Positions 50,102 to 61,923 of a stretch of DNA of 64,000 nt are shown piece by piece; positions within the stretch are counted from its first letter, which is position 1; every line of letters starts with the position of its first letter. The DNA is taken from assembly GCA_013398175.1 (NCBI GenBank), contig VZRZ01004360.1:459-64458 (forward strand). The letters are read 5' to 3'. Made by a program: the position numbers and the translations under genes. Origin of the DNA: Climacteris rufus. Lineage: Eukaryota > Chordata > Aves > Passeriformes > Climacteridae. The notes beneath the pieces were generated by a model. It did not search any database and was not told the DNA's origin. It saw only the letters and a list, made by a program, of their open reading frames with translations.

Positions 50102-53100
50102 CTCTTTCTGATGAGAAATTTTGTCATCCTTTTATCATAATCTTTTTGGCAACACTGTGGACTTTTCTTTCATGGAAAATGCGATTTAAGTAAGTGCATA
50201 CTTTACTTTATATCTGTGTCTCTGAAGACTCTTTCTGTTCACATGCTTGGTGTTATTGGTTATTAAACTTGATTAAATGAAAAAATTGCATAGCTATTCA
50301 AATATGTCTCCTTTTCTGGTCCACCGTCTCCCCTTTCTTATCCCTTGTTCCCAAATCTTCTTTTCATTTTTGAAAATTCTGAACTGCAGAGCCAGGAATA
50401 GGGCTCCTCCAGCAAAAGCCTAGGCAAGGACTGCCATTGTTTACACACCCAGTATTTTCAGTTTGACTGTGAGTAATTTGTAGTGCTGAATTGAAAGACA
50501 GACAAATCTGTTTTAGAGGGCTGACTTTTGAGGGTCCTGTCATATGTAGGATTTACAATGAGCTGGAAGGTTATGGAGCATTAGCTTGCTGCTGTGCAGC
50601 AGCTTAGGAAATCTTACCAGCTTTGGGGGTATGAATAAATACATGCCTATCTTTTTTTCATTTTTGTATGTATATACATCTATAAAATAATCTGTAGAAC
50701 CATATGATGCCATATTAGCATGCTAATAACAGCCCATGCTCTTTTCTTGATGTAGTTGGTTAGACTTTATTTAAACTTGATGGAGCACAGCTGAAGTTTG
50801 ACCATCCTTTAGATGCCATGAAGGTATTTTTTCCATGGTTCTGCAAGAAATGTTTTCTTCACAGAACTGTTGGGAAGATGTATAACAGCTGTACATTGTG
50901 ATTCCCTTCTTTATTGATTCCTTTCTTTAATCTCTGCCTGTGAAGACTCTAGTGACTCCTAGGTCTTTTAAAGGATGAAACAGTCATTAAATCCAACTTC
51001 TAATTTGCATGATGCCTTCTGGTATTTTGTCCTAGAGCTTATAGCTGCCTACCTATACTGTACAGCATTTGTATGTTTAGATGCACATCATAGCACGTCA
51101 GGGACTCTGCCTATAGATCCATCCAATCATTCAGTAAAACAGATGGTTTTAAGACAGTTTTAAGTATTGTAGTAAAGTCTCTGACTTGCCTAGAACTGGG
51201 ATACACACACATATCTGACTGCTCCAAACTGGAACAAAAGAATGAAAGAATCTGGCATTACTAGTTCTGAGGTGACAGGGTCATTCTCAAATATGAAGGT
51301 GAAAACTCTGCTTTGAAAGTTTTGTCCATTTGCCCTTTAACAGGGGTACAGCTTGCGGTTGCTTTCTCCTCTTCCCTGTACATCCAGATGGATACGTCTC
51401 TTTTTGATGATGCTTATAATGCAATTCTCAGGGCACTGTAGAATTGGATTAAGCATCTTTTTCTTCCTTATCATCCATTGGTGTGTGCATTGCATTATCA
51501 TTTATGTTCTTGGTCTGTAGTATTTATGGGGCAAACTCATCAGAGCTCAAGTTCCTGAAAAACAATACCAGTGGGGTTACTCCTAGCTCTGCATAGTCTG
51601 CCATAGAGAAGGGTAAAATGATCATGACTTTGAAGTGTTGACTTTCTTGACCTATGCAAGGTGTGGTTTCTCTTGGTGTGTTCAGTACAGCCAGAGTCCT
51701 TTCATCAGCAGGGGTAATCTCAGCTCACTACAGCTCAGAGGGCTTATACCAGGCCAGTAAAAGCAATAAATATAGCAGAGCATTCCTTCCAGAGCTTTGA
51801 CCACAATAGCCACTTGGGATACTTAATTCTTCCTGCTTGCTTCTGTCACTGTTGCTGGACCACTGGCATGAACAATGTGGGTAACCCCATAAGCATGAAA
51901 TGTACAAGAGGATTGTGGTGATTCAGCAAAGGAAAGGGACATTAATGCTCAGGGCTGTAGCTTCTTTTCAGAAGCACAAACATCCCAAAAAGGATTGTGA
52001 TACATGCAGCTTCCTTCCTCTGGACACTGTATGGACTACTGTTAGAGCCAGCACTTCAGTGATGTTGTACTAGTGAAACCAGGCTCTCTTCACGTGATCA
52101 AGCTGCTTCACCAGTTTCTGCTCTCCCACATGTTGATCCAATCTGGTCTTATTTTCCTGACAACTTTCTTTCCATCCTAATTAATGCATATGCAGCTTCA
52201 CATACTTCAATTCCATTATAATTTTAAGTGGTTCCTGAAATTTCTGAAGAAAGTAGCTTCATTCTTCACTACCTCTGTAATACAGTCCTGTGACCCAGTC
52301 CAGAGGATCATCAGTGTTTTCTAGTATCAGTCAACCTCAAAAGTATTTCTGAATTAAAGCCACTGACATGTATAAATGCAACTTACATGAGTTTCCTTGT
52401 AATGGAGCATGGCAAAATGCTGCCTTTTCTGCAGTGGATTCTAAGAGGGTCAACAGATGGAAGATATTCCTCAATATAAAACTTACTGGATGTCTGCTGG
52501 AATTACAGTACAGCAGAGAATAAATGGTTTAGGAGGTTCCTGGAGAGTGTGAAAGAGAACTTTCTCTACAATTTCCATTTTGATTTCTAAGGACATCCCA
52601 GAGTTTCAATCTCATTGCTTTAGAAACCAGTTTCAAAAAATACTGACTGAAGGTTTTTTTTCCGTTGCTGAGAGCCCAAAGAGAACTTGCCACTTTCCAG
52701 GATGTTTGTTACATACCTTTCTGACTCCTTCATTAGAAGGGTTCATGAATAAAGTTCTTCAGACTTCTCTAACTGAAGTGATTTTCAAGCTACAAAAATA
52801 CTGTAAATTTCATTGGCCCTCCCTTAAATAATTTTGCTGTCAAGGTGTCTTGTCTTCTGTCTTAAAACAAGAAGGTTTTCTTACTTCCTTACCTGCTTCC
52901 CCTTTCTGAAACTGGGTGATTTCTGAACACACTGAATATTTACTTCTCCACCACTCCTACAGTGTAAGAATATTCTTGTTTAGTGATGTTTAAATTTGGT
53001 ATTAATAACCCTAATTAATAAATCATTTAACGATATTATGCTTTCTTCTCCTTTTCTGTAAGGTGAAATATGTCCAGAAATTGAAAAGAAGTCTTATGGT

Positions 53101-53639
53101 GGCTGTTACTTCTGCTAGCAGAATGGCTGTGATTTAGACCCTTATTGGCAGATCATCCATACATCATTTAAAAAAATAATCCTGCACCTCTACACTATCT
53201 TAAAACGCAGAGTCTATTTTCCTGATGCGTTTCAATGTTACTTAAACCAAGAGGTTAGCTTGCTTTGTCTTTTAGTTTGCTTGAAACTGGATACTACGTC
53301 AGTAGAAGCTACCCCTGGGATATGCACATTTTGAACTTGGTTTTGTCCTTCCACACTGCCAGAGCAGGATTATTTAGGAAGCAATCTGCTTGCATCTATT
53401 TTTGGACTAATCCAAGAAGCTACAGATTTCAAGATAAAAATTTTCCCATGGGATAACTGACTCTAAGGATATGTCATGTAGGAACTTTAAATGACATCTA
53501 GGAATGTCCTGCAGCAATCAACTTTAGCTCTGCCAGAAACATATAATAGTTGAGATTTTAGTGTTGCTACAGACTCATATCATTTCAGCCTCAGAGTCTC
53601 TCATGGCTTCAAAATCTTTATTCTCAAAGAAGCCATTCT

Positions 53640-54080
53640 CAAAGGGCTGCTGAGGAGATTGAAGGTATGGAAGCGTATGAGGAAAGGCTGAGAAGGCTGG
53701 AGCTCTTCTGCCTGGAGAAAGGAAGGCTCAGGGAGAGCTCATCGCTGTACATAAACACCTGAAGAGAGTGTGCAAAGAAGAGGGAGGCAGTCTCTTGTCA
53801 GTGATGCTCAGTGACAGGACCAGAGATAGGGGTCACAAACTGAAACACAGGAGGTTCCCTCTGAGCATCCCTCTGAGCATCACCCTTTATCTGTGAATGT
53901 GAGTGAGCACTGATACAGGCTCCCCAAGGGAGGTGATGAAGTCTCTCTTTGGAGATATTCAAAGGGTTTCTGGACATGGTTGTGAACAGCTGGCACTGGG
54001 CAACTGTTTGAGCAGAGGGAGTTGGACCAGATGACCTCCAGGGATCCATTCCAACCTCAACTCTTCCATGATTCTGTATG
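53640..54080 (+). mobile_element. CR1 LINE 3' end, sense, degraded
   Basis: The sequence follows the CR1 3' region: gaggaaaggctgagaaggctgg, ctgcctggagaaaggaaggctc, gaccagatgacctccagg, ending ccaacctcaactcttccatgattctgtatg. It has internal deletions and a small duplication (ctctgagcatcc) near 53860-53885. No long frame remains. Confidence 0.9.
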
Positions 54081-54966
54081 CTAAAGGTTTTTTAGTGTCT
54101 CTATTTTAAACCTCTTCATATGTCTTTGATTGTGTTATTTTTCTTTGGAGTCCTTAGCTTCAGTATTTAGATTTGGAGTAACTGAAGGAAAACTTGCCTG
54201 CCTCTTTATATAGAAGTGTGGGAACTACACATATAAAATACAGGTATTGAAATGTGATTCTCTTTAGGCTTCCAAGGTTTCGACTTCCACTGGCACAACT
54301 TGATGGTTTCTGGTTCTTGTATTAAAAAAGATGGTGAGGTCTCTGTTCACTTTCTCTACCGTTTTGAGGGGAACTCTGTGCCCACCTCCCTTGAGTCATC
54401 TTTCAGTAAGCTGGATAGTCCTAGCTTTTTTATCAAACTTCCATAAGACACATTGTGTTTCTGATGAGTCTTACTACTCTTCTCTTAAACTTTTCCAGTT
54501 ATAGTGTCTCCCTTTGTGACGCGGGCATGAGCACTGCACACAGCATAGAGGGTGCAGGGCAAACCTCCAATGGCCCAAATACGGGATTTTTTTCTTTATT
54601 TTCTAATAATTTTTAATATTGAAATTGTTTGGGGTTGACTGCTGTTAGGCATCAAGTTGATTTCTTTGTGGAGCTATCTGTTATAGCTGTGAGATTTCCT
54701 TTAAATATTAAGCTTAGTATGTGAAATATGTATTGTTCTCCTTTTATGGATTGAGTTACATAATTTATTTCATCAGATGTTGTGTTTCATGTCTGCAATT
54801 CCTTAAACCTTCCTATATTTAAAAAAAGGTTGGTTTCATATTTGTCATCCTCCTGCTTTTGGGTACAATAGAAATTTAAGTGAAGTGTTAACAATTCCAT
54901 TAGATGGTAACTCTAACTCTCAACATTTTAAGTAATTACCAAATTGTTATTTTGTTTGTTTTAAAG

Positions 54967-55117
54967 GAGAATATTAAAAAGTGAGCCACCTTATCCACCA
55001 GAAATGAGTGCTCTGTCTAAGGATATAATTCAGCGGCTTTTGATGAAAGACCCCAAGAAAAGGCTAGGTTGTGGTCCCACTGATGCTGATGAAATCAAAC
55101 AGCATCCTTTTTTCCAG
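54967..55117 (+). CDS. RPS6KA5: RPS6KA5 exon 8: C-lobe end of N-terminal kinase
   Basis: This 151-nt exon completes Arg255 and encodes up to residue 305. It contains RRILKSEPPYPPEMSALSKD, the conserved DPKKRLG of subdomain XI, and ends at KQHPFFQ, the close of the kinase domain. Intron 7 splits the first of the two arginine codons, which fits the MSK1 sequence exactly. The acceptor is tttaaag and the donor gtaaag. Confidence 0.97.
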
Positions 55118-56304
55118 GTAAAGCAAACAAAACTCACCAGATCCCACTTATTCTACTTTAGTGCCTGTGAAATGCAAGTCTAAGGAAATTCTGGGTTTCT
55201 TTGGTAACAGAATAGCTTAGAGACATGTTAATGGCATGAATAATTTCATTGAAGTTAGTAAGAATATTCATGTGCTTATGTGTATGGATTTTGTGTGTAT
55301 TAGAAGGGCATGATAGATTTTTAATATATTCTGTCTGTATCTAACAGTTACTTGAAGAAGCCAAAAGACACACTGCTTAAATCAGAAGGTTTAATGCAAA
55401 ACACTGAAATTGTGATGTGTTATCTGCTGGGGTTTTTTTAAAAGATTTTTTAAAATGTTTGCCACTGGCATTATTAGTAAAATTTGAATAGTGATAAAAT
55501 TCACCAAACTCCACTGTCTTTCTTGGCTTAATTAAATCTTTAGTCTTATTTAGTAAATTTTAACTCTGATCAGATACCGGTGTATTAATATTTGCCTTCA
55601 AACAACGATGAAGTTTGGATTTGCATATGACATCTGTACTATTCCATCCATTGTGGTTAAAATTGTGTGCTTTCTGTGAAAAAACTAATGTATTTATGGT
55701 GCTTCTGAAGTTGAGTTAAACTTCCTTAATTCACTGTTTCGTTTGGAAGGTACATTTTGTGATCATATAACACTTTATAGTCTTGACTTAATTTCAGTTC
55801 CACTCCTTTACAGTAACAGAGTGGTTTTCTCATAACTGCTGTATCTATGCTTCCTCTTTCTAGTCACACATTTAAGTAAGAATTTAGAGGCTTATGCTCT
55901 CAGGGCTCTGGGGGCTGACATTAGTGATTAAGCATAGAAACTGGCAATGAAAAGTTAAAAATACTACATGCATGCCCTACACCTTACAAAAATATAAGTA
56001 TTATTTATTCTGAAATAGAGGAAGAAATTCAAAACCATCACATTAATTGTTTGGCTCATCTCCACTGTTAAGTTTAATTATGTTGATTTTCTTTTTGACT
56101 GGATTCTGTCTACATACAAATAAATATCATACTTCTTGGCTTTATCTAAGCAAATTAGTAGGGTATAATTTGAATGCTTTTCATCTGCTTGTGGAAGATA
56201 GCAAATGGAGTTAGGACTGTGTGTCTGGACAAATCTTTCTTTTCAATATCTATTTCTGTTCAATTTTCATTTGATTCTAACTTACTTGCCTGTTTTTTGT
56301 TTAG
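55118..56304 (+). other. RPS6KA5: Intron 8
   Basis: This 1.2-kb AT-rich intron runs from donor gtaaag to acceptor gtttag. Nothing else was recognised in it. Confidence 0.9.
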
Positions 56305-56466
56305 AATATTAATTGGGATGACTTAGCTGCCAAAAAAATATCAGCTCCGTTTAAACCAGTAATCAGAGATGAATTGGATGTCAGTAATTTTGCAGAAGAG
56401 TTTACAGAAATGGATCCGACATACTCTCCTGCAGCAACCCCTCAGACTTCAGAAAGAATATTTCAG
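56305..56466 (+). CDS. RPS6KA5: RPS6KA5 exon 9: AGC tail and turn motif
   Basis: This 162-nt phase 0-0 exon encodes residues 306-359. It is the AGC-kinase C-terminal extension: INWDDLAAKK, PFKPVIRDELDVSNF, then EEFTEMDPTYSPAA, in which Ser346 of TYSPAA matches the human turn-motif site Ser360, a proline-directed ERK/p38 target. The exon ends at ERIFQ, just before the hydrophobic motif. The acceptor is tgtttag and the donor gtattt. Confidence 0.97.
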
Positions 56467-57709
56467 GTATTTTAAGAACTCAAATTAATTAAAAAAAGAT
56501 GTTGTTGAACAATTCCCCATGTATAGCTGGCTTTTTTTTAACCTTCTGCCTTCTAAGCTCTTGGAGTTAATTGTGTAATTTCTAGTCCCAGTTCCCAAGG
56601 CTTTTTGTTCAACAGTTGCAAAATGCGAAAGATGGAAACAGTCCTCCTGCAAATATAAAATTCCTTGTCTCTCCATTCCCAGCTGAATGTCCTACACGCT
56701 GGACAAAGTTAGATTGTTCTTTATTGATTCCCATATCTTAGGAGTCTTGTCATCTTGACTCCATCAGCCTGGGCTACCAAATTCGACAAGAGCAATGTAG
56801 TTCACCCATTTCCACATTATGTGCTAGCTGAAGTAATCCTTTGGGAAGTGGGAGCTACCTGCACAGTTGAAAGTAGGTCCTCCACGTTTTGTGGGAGTGC
56901 TCTAGTTACTAGACAGATGAGTAACAAAGCTTTCCTTGCCATTCCCTCCATGCTATTAAAGAACAGTCTCTTCTTAAACTGCACAGTCTGGATGTCAAAT
57001 GGGCATAAACAGCTCATGTGCAGTCAACTTGGTAGCAAAGCTGCAGAGGTGAACAGCAGCTTGGATTGCTTTCTCTTCTCCCTCTCCTTGTGCTTTTGTT
57101 TTTTATTGTCTGTTTTTGAGAAGCTTAATCCTTAGGTACAGGAATGTAGCCTCGTATTTCGGAAGTTGTTAGATTTGCAGTGTCTGTAGCAAGCAATTTA
57201 TGCATGTCATAACACCATCTAATTCACCCTGCAGTGGTAGTCACAGCTGTTCTTGTTATGATACTCAAACTGGGCACATCATTAATATGGTTAGCCATTT
57301 AAAATTAATATTGGTTAGCCAATTAATAATATTGGTTAGCCATTTTAAATTGTTTGATGCTTACATTGCAACATAAAAACTATTTCGTGCCTTAACTTTA
57401 AGGTGTCCCGGGAAGCTGGCTAGTTTGAAGTTATGAGCCTTTATTACTGTTGCAAAGCAATTGGAGTTGAGCCAGATTAGCATTAATTAGAATTCTGGTA
57501 GTATTATTGTTTTGTCTTTAACTGTGGAGGATCATATAACTAATTTCAGGAAGATGTTCTGTTCATGTTGAACAGAGTGAGTTGCAATTTCTCTGTTATG
57601 ATATGAAAATTCTGATTTCTTTGAAAAATTCTTCTGAGACTTCTGATGTTTCATAGTTTATGTGCAACAGTATCAAGCTATACCCTTTTCTGATGTTTTA
57701 CTTTCATAG
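56467..57709 (+). other. RPS6KA5: Intron 9
   Basis: This 1.2-kb intron runs from donor gtattt to acceptor catag. A frame at 56755-57135 has no recognisable match. A small three-unit tandem repeat lies at 57281-57351. Confidence 0.9.
57281..57351 (+). repeat. Three-unit tandem repeat (ggttagcc)
   Basis: The unit attaatatTGGTTAGCCatttaa occurs three times with length variation, at intervals of about 24 to 28 bases. Confidence 0.8.
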
Positions 57710-57835
57710 GGATATTCTTTCGTTGCACCTTCTATTTTGTTTAAACGCAATGCAGCTACAGTAGATCCTTTTCAGTTTTATGTGGGAGATGAGCGACCTG
57801 GAACTACAAATATTGCCAGAAGTGCTATGATGAAG
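57710..57835 (+). CDS. RPS6KA5: RPS6KA5 exon 10: hydrophobic motif and inter-kinase linker
   Basis: This 126-nt phase 0-0 exon encodes residues 360-401. It begins GYSFVAPSILFKRNAA. Ser362 and Ser367 match human Ser376 and Ser381, the hydrophobic-motif sites that the C-terminal kinase phosphorylates. The rest, about 25 residues ending in ARSAMMK, is the variable linker between the two kinase domains and shows the most differences from human. The acceptor is tttcatag and the donor gtaata. Confidence 0.97.
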
Positions 57836-58568
57836 GTAATAATAATATCAAGACTTAAATTAATTGGTTAACTTGAAACTGTGTATAACTTCCCAAGCAG
57901 CAATCACCAGCTAGGCTACAGATTACAAAATAGTCATAATTCATTTATCAGTTCTCTGTAATGGCTCCTCAGGTGATCCAAGCATCTGAGGATCCATCAT
58001 ACCTTGCATGTGATACTGTTAAGAAGTGGTTGAAGTTTAATCTGAGAAATGAGGTGATTGTCTTATTTTCCAGAAGTTTGAAGTATAGTGGTGATAATAA
58101 TGACTCCTGATAGTTCTTATTCAGTAAACCATTGTAGATGTTTTTGAAGCTACTTTAGTTATATCATAATTCCTTCTATGTTATATTTGCCCAAAAGAGT
58201 GGATAGTTGTGTGAAGCCTTTTAAGAACACATGCTATTGTGATGTCCTCAAATGAGCATGTAGTTTTGTGGATAAATGTATGTATGACCATCTTTGATCC
58301 TGTTTGTCTGAATAGTTTGTATCTTCAGCTGTTGTAGTAAAAATTATTTATTTAGTGATTATGTTTGTTTAATGTAATGTAAGCTTTACTCTTTGATTTT
58401 TAGAATAATGTTTATGCATTTTATTTAAAACGTTTAAGATATTTTCTTAAGAAGAAAGCTCTTTTACAATTTTAAATGTAGATGAAAAATTCTTATGAAA
58501 CTTTACTCTTTGTCTTTGTGTATACTAAAAGTATTCTGCAAAACTAAATACAGACAGTTTCCTAACAG
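57836..58568 (+). other. RPS6KA5: Intron 10
   Basis: This 0.7-kb AT-rich intron runs from donor gtaata to acceptor taacag. Nothing else was recognised. Confidence 0.9.
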
Positions 58569-58702
58569 GACTCTCCATTTTATCATCATTATGAACTGGA
58601 TCTGAAAGAGAAACCATTGGGAGAAGGAAGTTTTTCCATTTGTCGAAAGTGCTTACACAAGAAAACTAGCCAAGAGTATGCAGTAAAAATAATTAGCAAA
58701 AG
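58569..58702 (+). CDS. RPS6KA5: RPS6KA5 exon 11: start of C-terminal kinase domain
   Basis: This 134-nt exon encodes residues 402-445 and two bases of Arg446. It contains SPFYHHYELDL and then the second glycine loop GEGSFS (419-424), followed by CRKC and the ATP lysine Lys441 in YAVKIISK. This is the N-lobe of the CaMK-type C-terminal kinase, the domain that ERK or p38 activates. The acceptor is cctaacag and the donor gtataa. Confidence 0.96.
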
Positions 58703-61700
58703 GTATAAATATTCTATAAGACAATAAAAATATTTTCTTTGCTTACTGTCACCCATGGAGTAGAATAATGTTCACTACATTTTTGGAAGTGGAAAAATAG
58801 CTTTAAGATTATTTCCTGTTCTATGAATCTACAGAAACTTATTGTAACCTTATGACCTTTAAAAGATTCTGAGAGTCTTTTGAAATAAAATTTTATTCTT
58901 GTTGGGGATGTCACAAGAAGAAACCTAGAGAGTACTTTTCTGGTTCCTAGTTGTATTCTACTGTTATTTCCCCTAATTTTGCTCCTGACAAAGTAAGGTA
59001 TAAGGCTCTTCTCTCTTTAGACTTAAGTGAACTGAACGTGGGCTTACACTAACTCCCTCTCCTAAGCAGCCCAATTGATTGCCTAGGATACTGCTTTTAA
59101 GAATGATCTGCAGTGTGGGTTGCCTCAGATCTAATTGTGTGTGTGTGTATAAAATGGAATTAGTGTATGGAGTTGTAAGTTGCATCTTGTTTCCTGGGTC
59201 TTCTGAAGAGAACACCACAATGGAAGCAGCTGACTTGCCTTATACATGGGTACCACCCGGTCCTCTTCCAGAATGGATATCTCTGGGAGTTTCTGCCCAG
59301 AGAAAAATAAATATAAGAGATTCTTTGAGGAGCAGATGGATTTTTGCCTTCATTTTGCAGAGTTCATTAGTAAGTACGTCCCCAGTGTGTTGTAGAATGC
59401 TGGCAGGAAAGTAGAAATGTTCTGCTATCAGAATGATAGTGCACAGTGATCTGTTCTCCAAGACATTTGGCTGTACTTCTGTTTTTACAGACTCTAGAAA
59501 AAGCTGTCCACCAGACTTAAGTGTTTCATCATATGCTTTTTGAATAGGTTAAATTCAAGAATAAGAAGCTTACATGTAGGTGTCTGAGTTAGTTTTCTGA
59601 GGTCTGCTAAATTAATGGAGGCTTGCCTAAAACTGTCTTGCACTAGAAGTGGGATTCAGTAACTTAAACATAGACATCTACGTAGTGCCATTTTAGCATC
59701 TGTTGGTGTCTTCTCTGTCCTCCAGTTCCCATCAGTCTTGTGACTACTACCTTTTTGTAGATGTCTTCATGGCTGATGTCATCTTCCAGGCTCTTCCTTC
59801 CTATGCTTAGGCCACTGAATCCTACTCTAGGTATGTATGTTACGGTGAACTACTTCACCCTGTAAGATGGATTACCTAGAATTTCCTTCATTATAATGAG
59901 ACCTTCAACAAGTAGTATGTAGTAGACACCTACATTGGGTATTTTAATGTAGGAATCTCTGCCTTGTATAAACACTCAAAAGTTTTTTCTGTGGTGCCAG
60001 CAAAGCTGTAGATTAGTACTCCCATCTCATCTTCAGATAATGGATGTTTAGTTTCTGGATATCAGTGAGTAAACTAGTACTGATACTGGCTTTTTCCCTA
60101 GAACTCAACTTTTAGAAATTATGTCCCTAAATTACATTGCTCATGGGCTTCTTTTGCTCTTTTGCCTTCATCTTGGTGGCTCAGGCTAAATGAAGATAAG
60201 AAGTGATCTGTGTACAGAGATTTTTAAAAAATTTCTTTTTAGGATTGCAGGGTATGAGCAGACTCAGCATGTTTATGCAGTGTTTAGAGTTAGCAGTAAA
60301 CCTACACTCTGAACAGTTGGTCAAAACCCAGTTTGAATAAGAAGCTGTAAATAATATTGCTCTGAGGTTCACACCAGTAAATCTTGCTAAAAGGAAGAGT
60401 GTAATAGGTTTCTAGCAACTTCTTTGCCTCACAGTCAGTCTTTCACTCATACTGGGTAAATGTGCCCTGAATGGGAATCTTACACCTAGGGAAACCTTTC
60501 CATGGTACTCGAGGTGAAAGCTCAGATGAACAGTTCCTCTGTGGTGTTGTTTTGTTGATAGTGCTGGACCTGCCTCCACCCAACAATTTTAGGTTTATCT
60601 GTATGTCTGATGAAACAATGGACCCCTGTAAACTTGCTTGAGTTACTGTTTTAGAACTTCCCACTTGATTTTCATGAGGTTGTTTAAAATCCAAGATGGT
60701 AACTATTTATGGAGGGGAACTATTCAGAAAAGTCCACATGCAGATTTCAGAGGTTTGTGCTCGTGATACTGAACCTCTTTCATCTATTTCCAAGGTCCAC
60801 TTCCTTCTGATAGTAGTTTAGGGGGAAAGACTCTGAGTCAAGTTTTTTAATTTCTTAGGACCATGAAGTCACTTTCAGTTTAAAATACTTAAACAGCAGA
60901 GATGCAGGTGAACAGCTTAGTTTACTTGTTGATAATATGAAGCCGGCAGAAAAACAGAATTCTCTTGCACAGAATTTGCATAATGGTTCTCATCCTAATT
61001 AGGGAAAAAAAACCAACCAAAAAGTAAGAACATGTGTGATATGAGAGATTCTATCTGTATTTGTTATCTGTAAAGACATCCTCTAAGTCAGTACAGGATT
61101 ACCCTTTCCTGGAGAGAGTTTTGGCAAAAATTTTCAGGCGTTATTTGCCAAAAATAAATCAATATATCTAACTAGTGGAAAAAAATGTTCTACTCTGTCA
61201 CCGTTCATGTAGTTTTTATAATGATCACCATGTTCACTTTTTTTGGCTGTAGATTTCAGTACTTGAAAAAGAATTTATGCAATGATTTTTGCTCTGGAGA
61301 CAGTTTCTTCTTAACTCTTCGATTTCAGTTTTTTACAATGGCCTGTTTAGGATTAATTTGTATAACACAATTTGTATATAGATGATGTTACTTTTTTTTC
61401 TAGTGGAGCTCAGTTTCCGTACTATTCTGGAAGTACTTGTCCCCTTTAAGAATAGAAAAGGATTGGGCCAAGGTAAAGGTGAACTAACAAATATTAGTAG
61501 GAACAGAAGTGAAGTCAAATTGCTCTGAGCTAGAGGGCATAGTTTGTTTTAGATAGAAGCTGTTCTATGGTATCACATCAACTTTTGCTGTAGCAAGTTG
61601 CAGTTACATTGAAAACATTGTTTGAATTGGGTGGGTTATTCAATGTCCTGAATTGCAGGTTTATGGGGAGAGTTTTTCTCAGCTTACTTTGAATATGCCT

Positions 61701-61829
61701 GTAATTGTGTTCAAGTGCTTGTAATAGTAAAAAACTCTGGATTGCAAGCAGTTAAAAAATAGGTCTAACACTTGGAATGTGAAATTTGCTCAATAAAATT
61801 GGTACAAAATGATTGCTCAATTTTTCCAG
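58703..61829 (+). other. RPS6KA5: Intron 11
   Basis: This 3.1-kb intron runs from donor gtataa to acceptor ttccag. A short (GT)n run occurs near 59140. No repeat element or gene was recognised. Confidence 0.9.
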
Positions 61830-61923
61830 AATGGAAGCCAACACACAGAGAGAAATAACAGCTCTGAGACTCTGCGAAGGACACCCGAATGTAGTGAAGT
61901 TACATGAAGTTTTTCATGACCAG
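61830..61923 (+). CDS. RPS6KA5: RPS6KA5 exon 12: alpha-C of C-terminal kinase
   Basis: This 94-nt exon completes Arg446 and encodes residues 447-477: MEANTQREITALRLCEGHPN followed by VVKLHEVFHDQ. It covers the alpha-C helix, with its glutamate in REITALRLC, through beta 4 of the C-terminal kinase. It ends on a codon boundary at the donor gtattt. The next MSK1 residues (LHTFLVMELL in human) are not found before position 64000, so the remaining exons lie beyond the window. Confidence 0.96.

Larger units (their letters stand above)
47560..54966 (+). other. RPS6KA5: Intron 7
   Basis: This 7.4-kb intron runs from donor gtaaga to acceptor ttaaag. It contains a T/GGTTT simple repeat near 50.05 kb, a sense CR1 at 53640-54080, and a stretch at about 51.2-53.5 kb whose composition differs from normal intron sequence but which I cannot assign. 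Confidence 0.9.
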
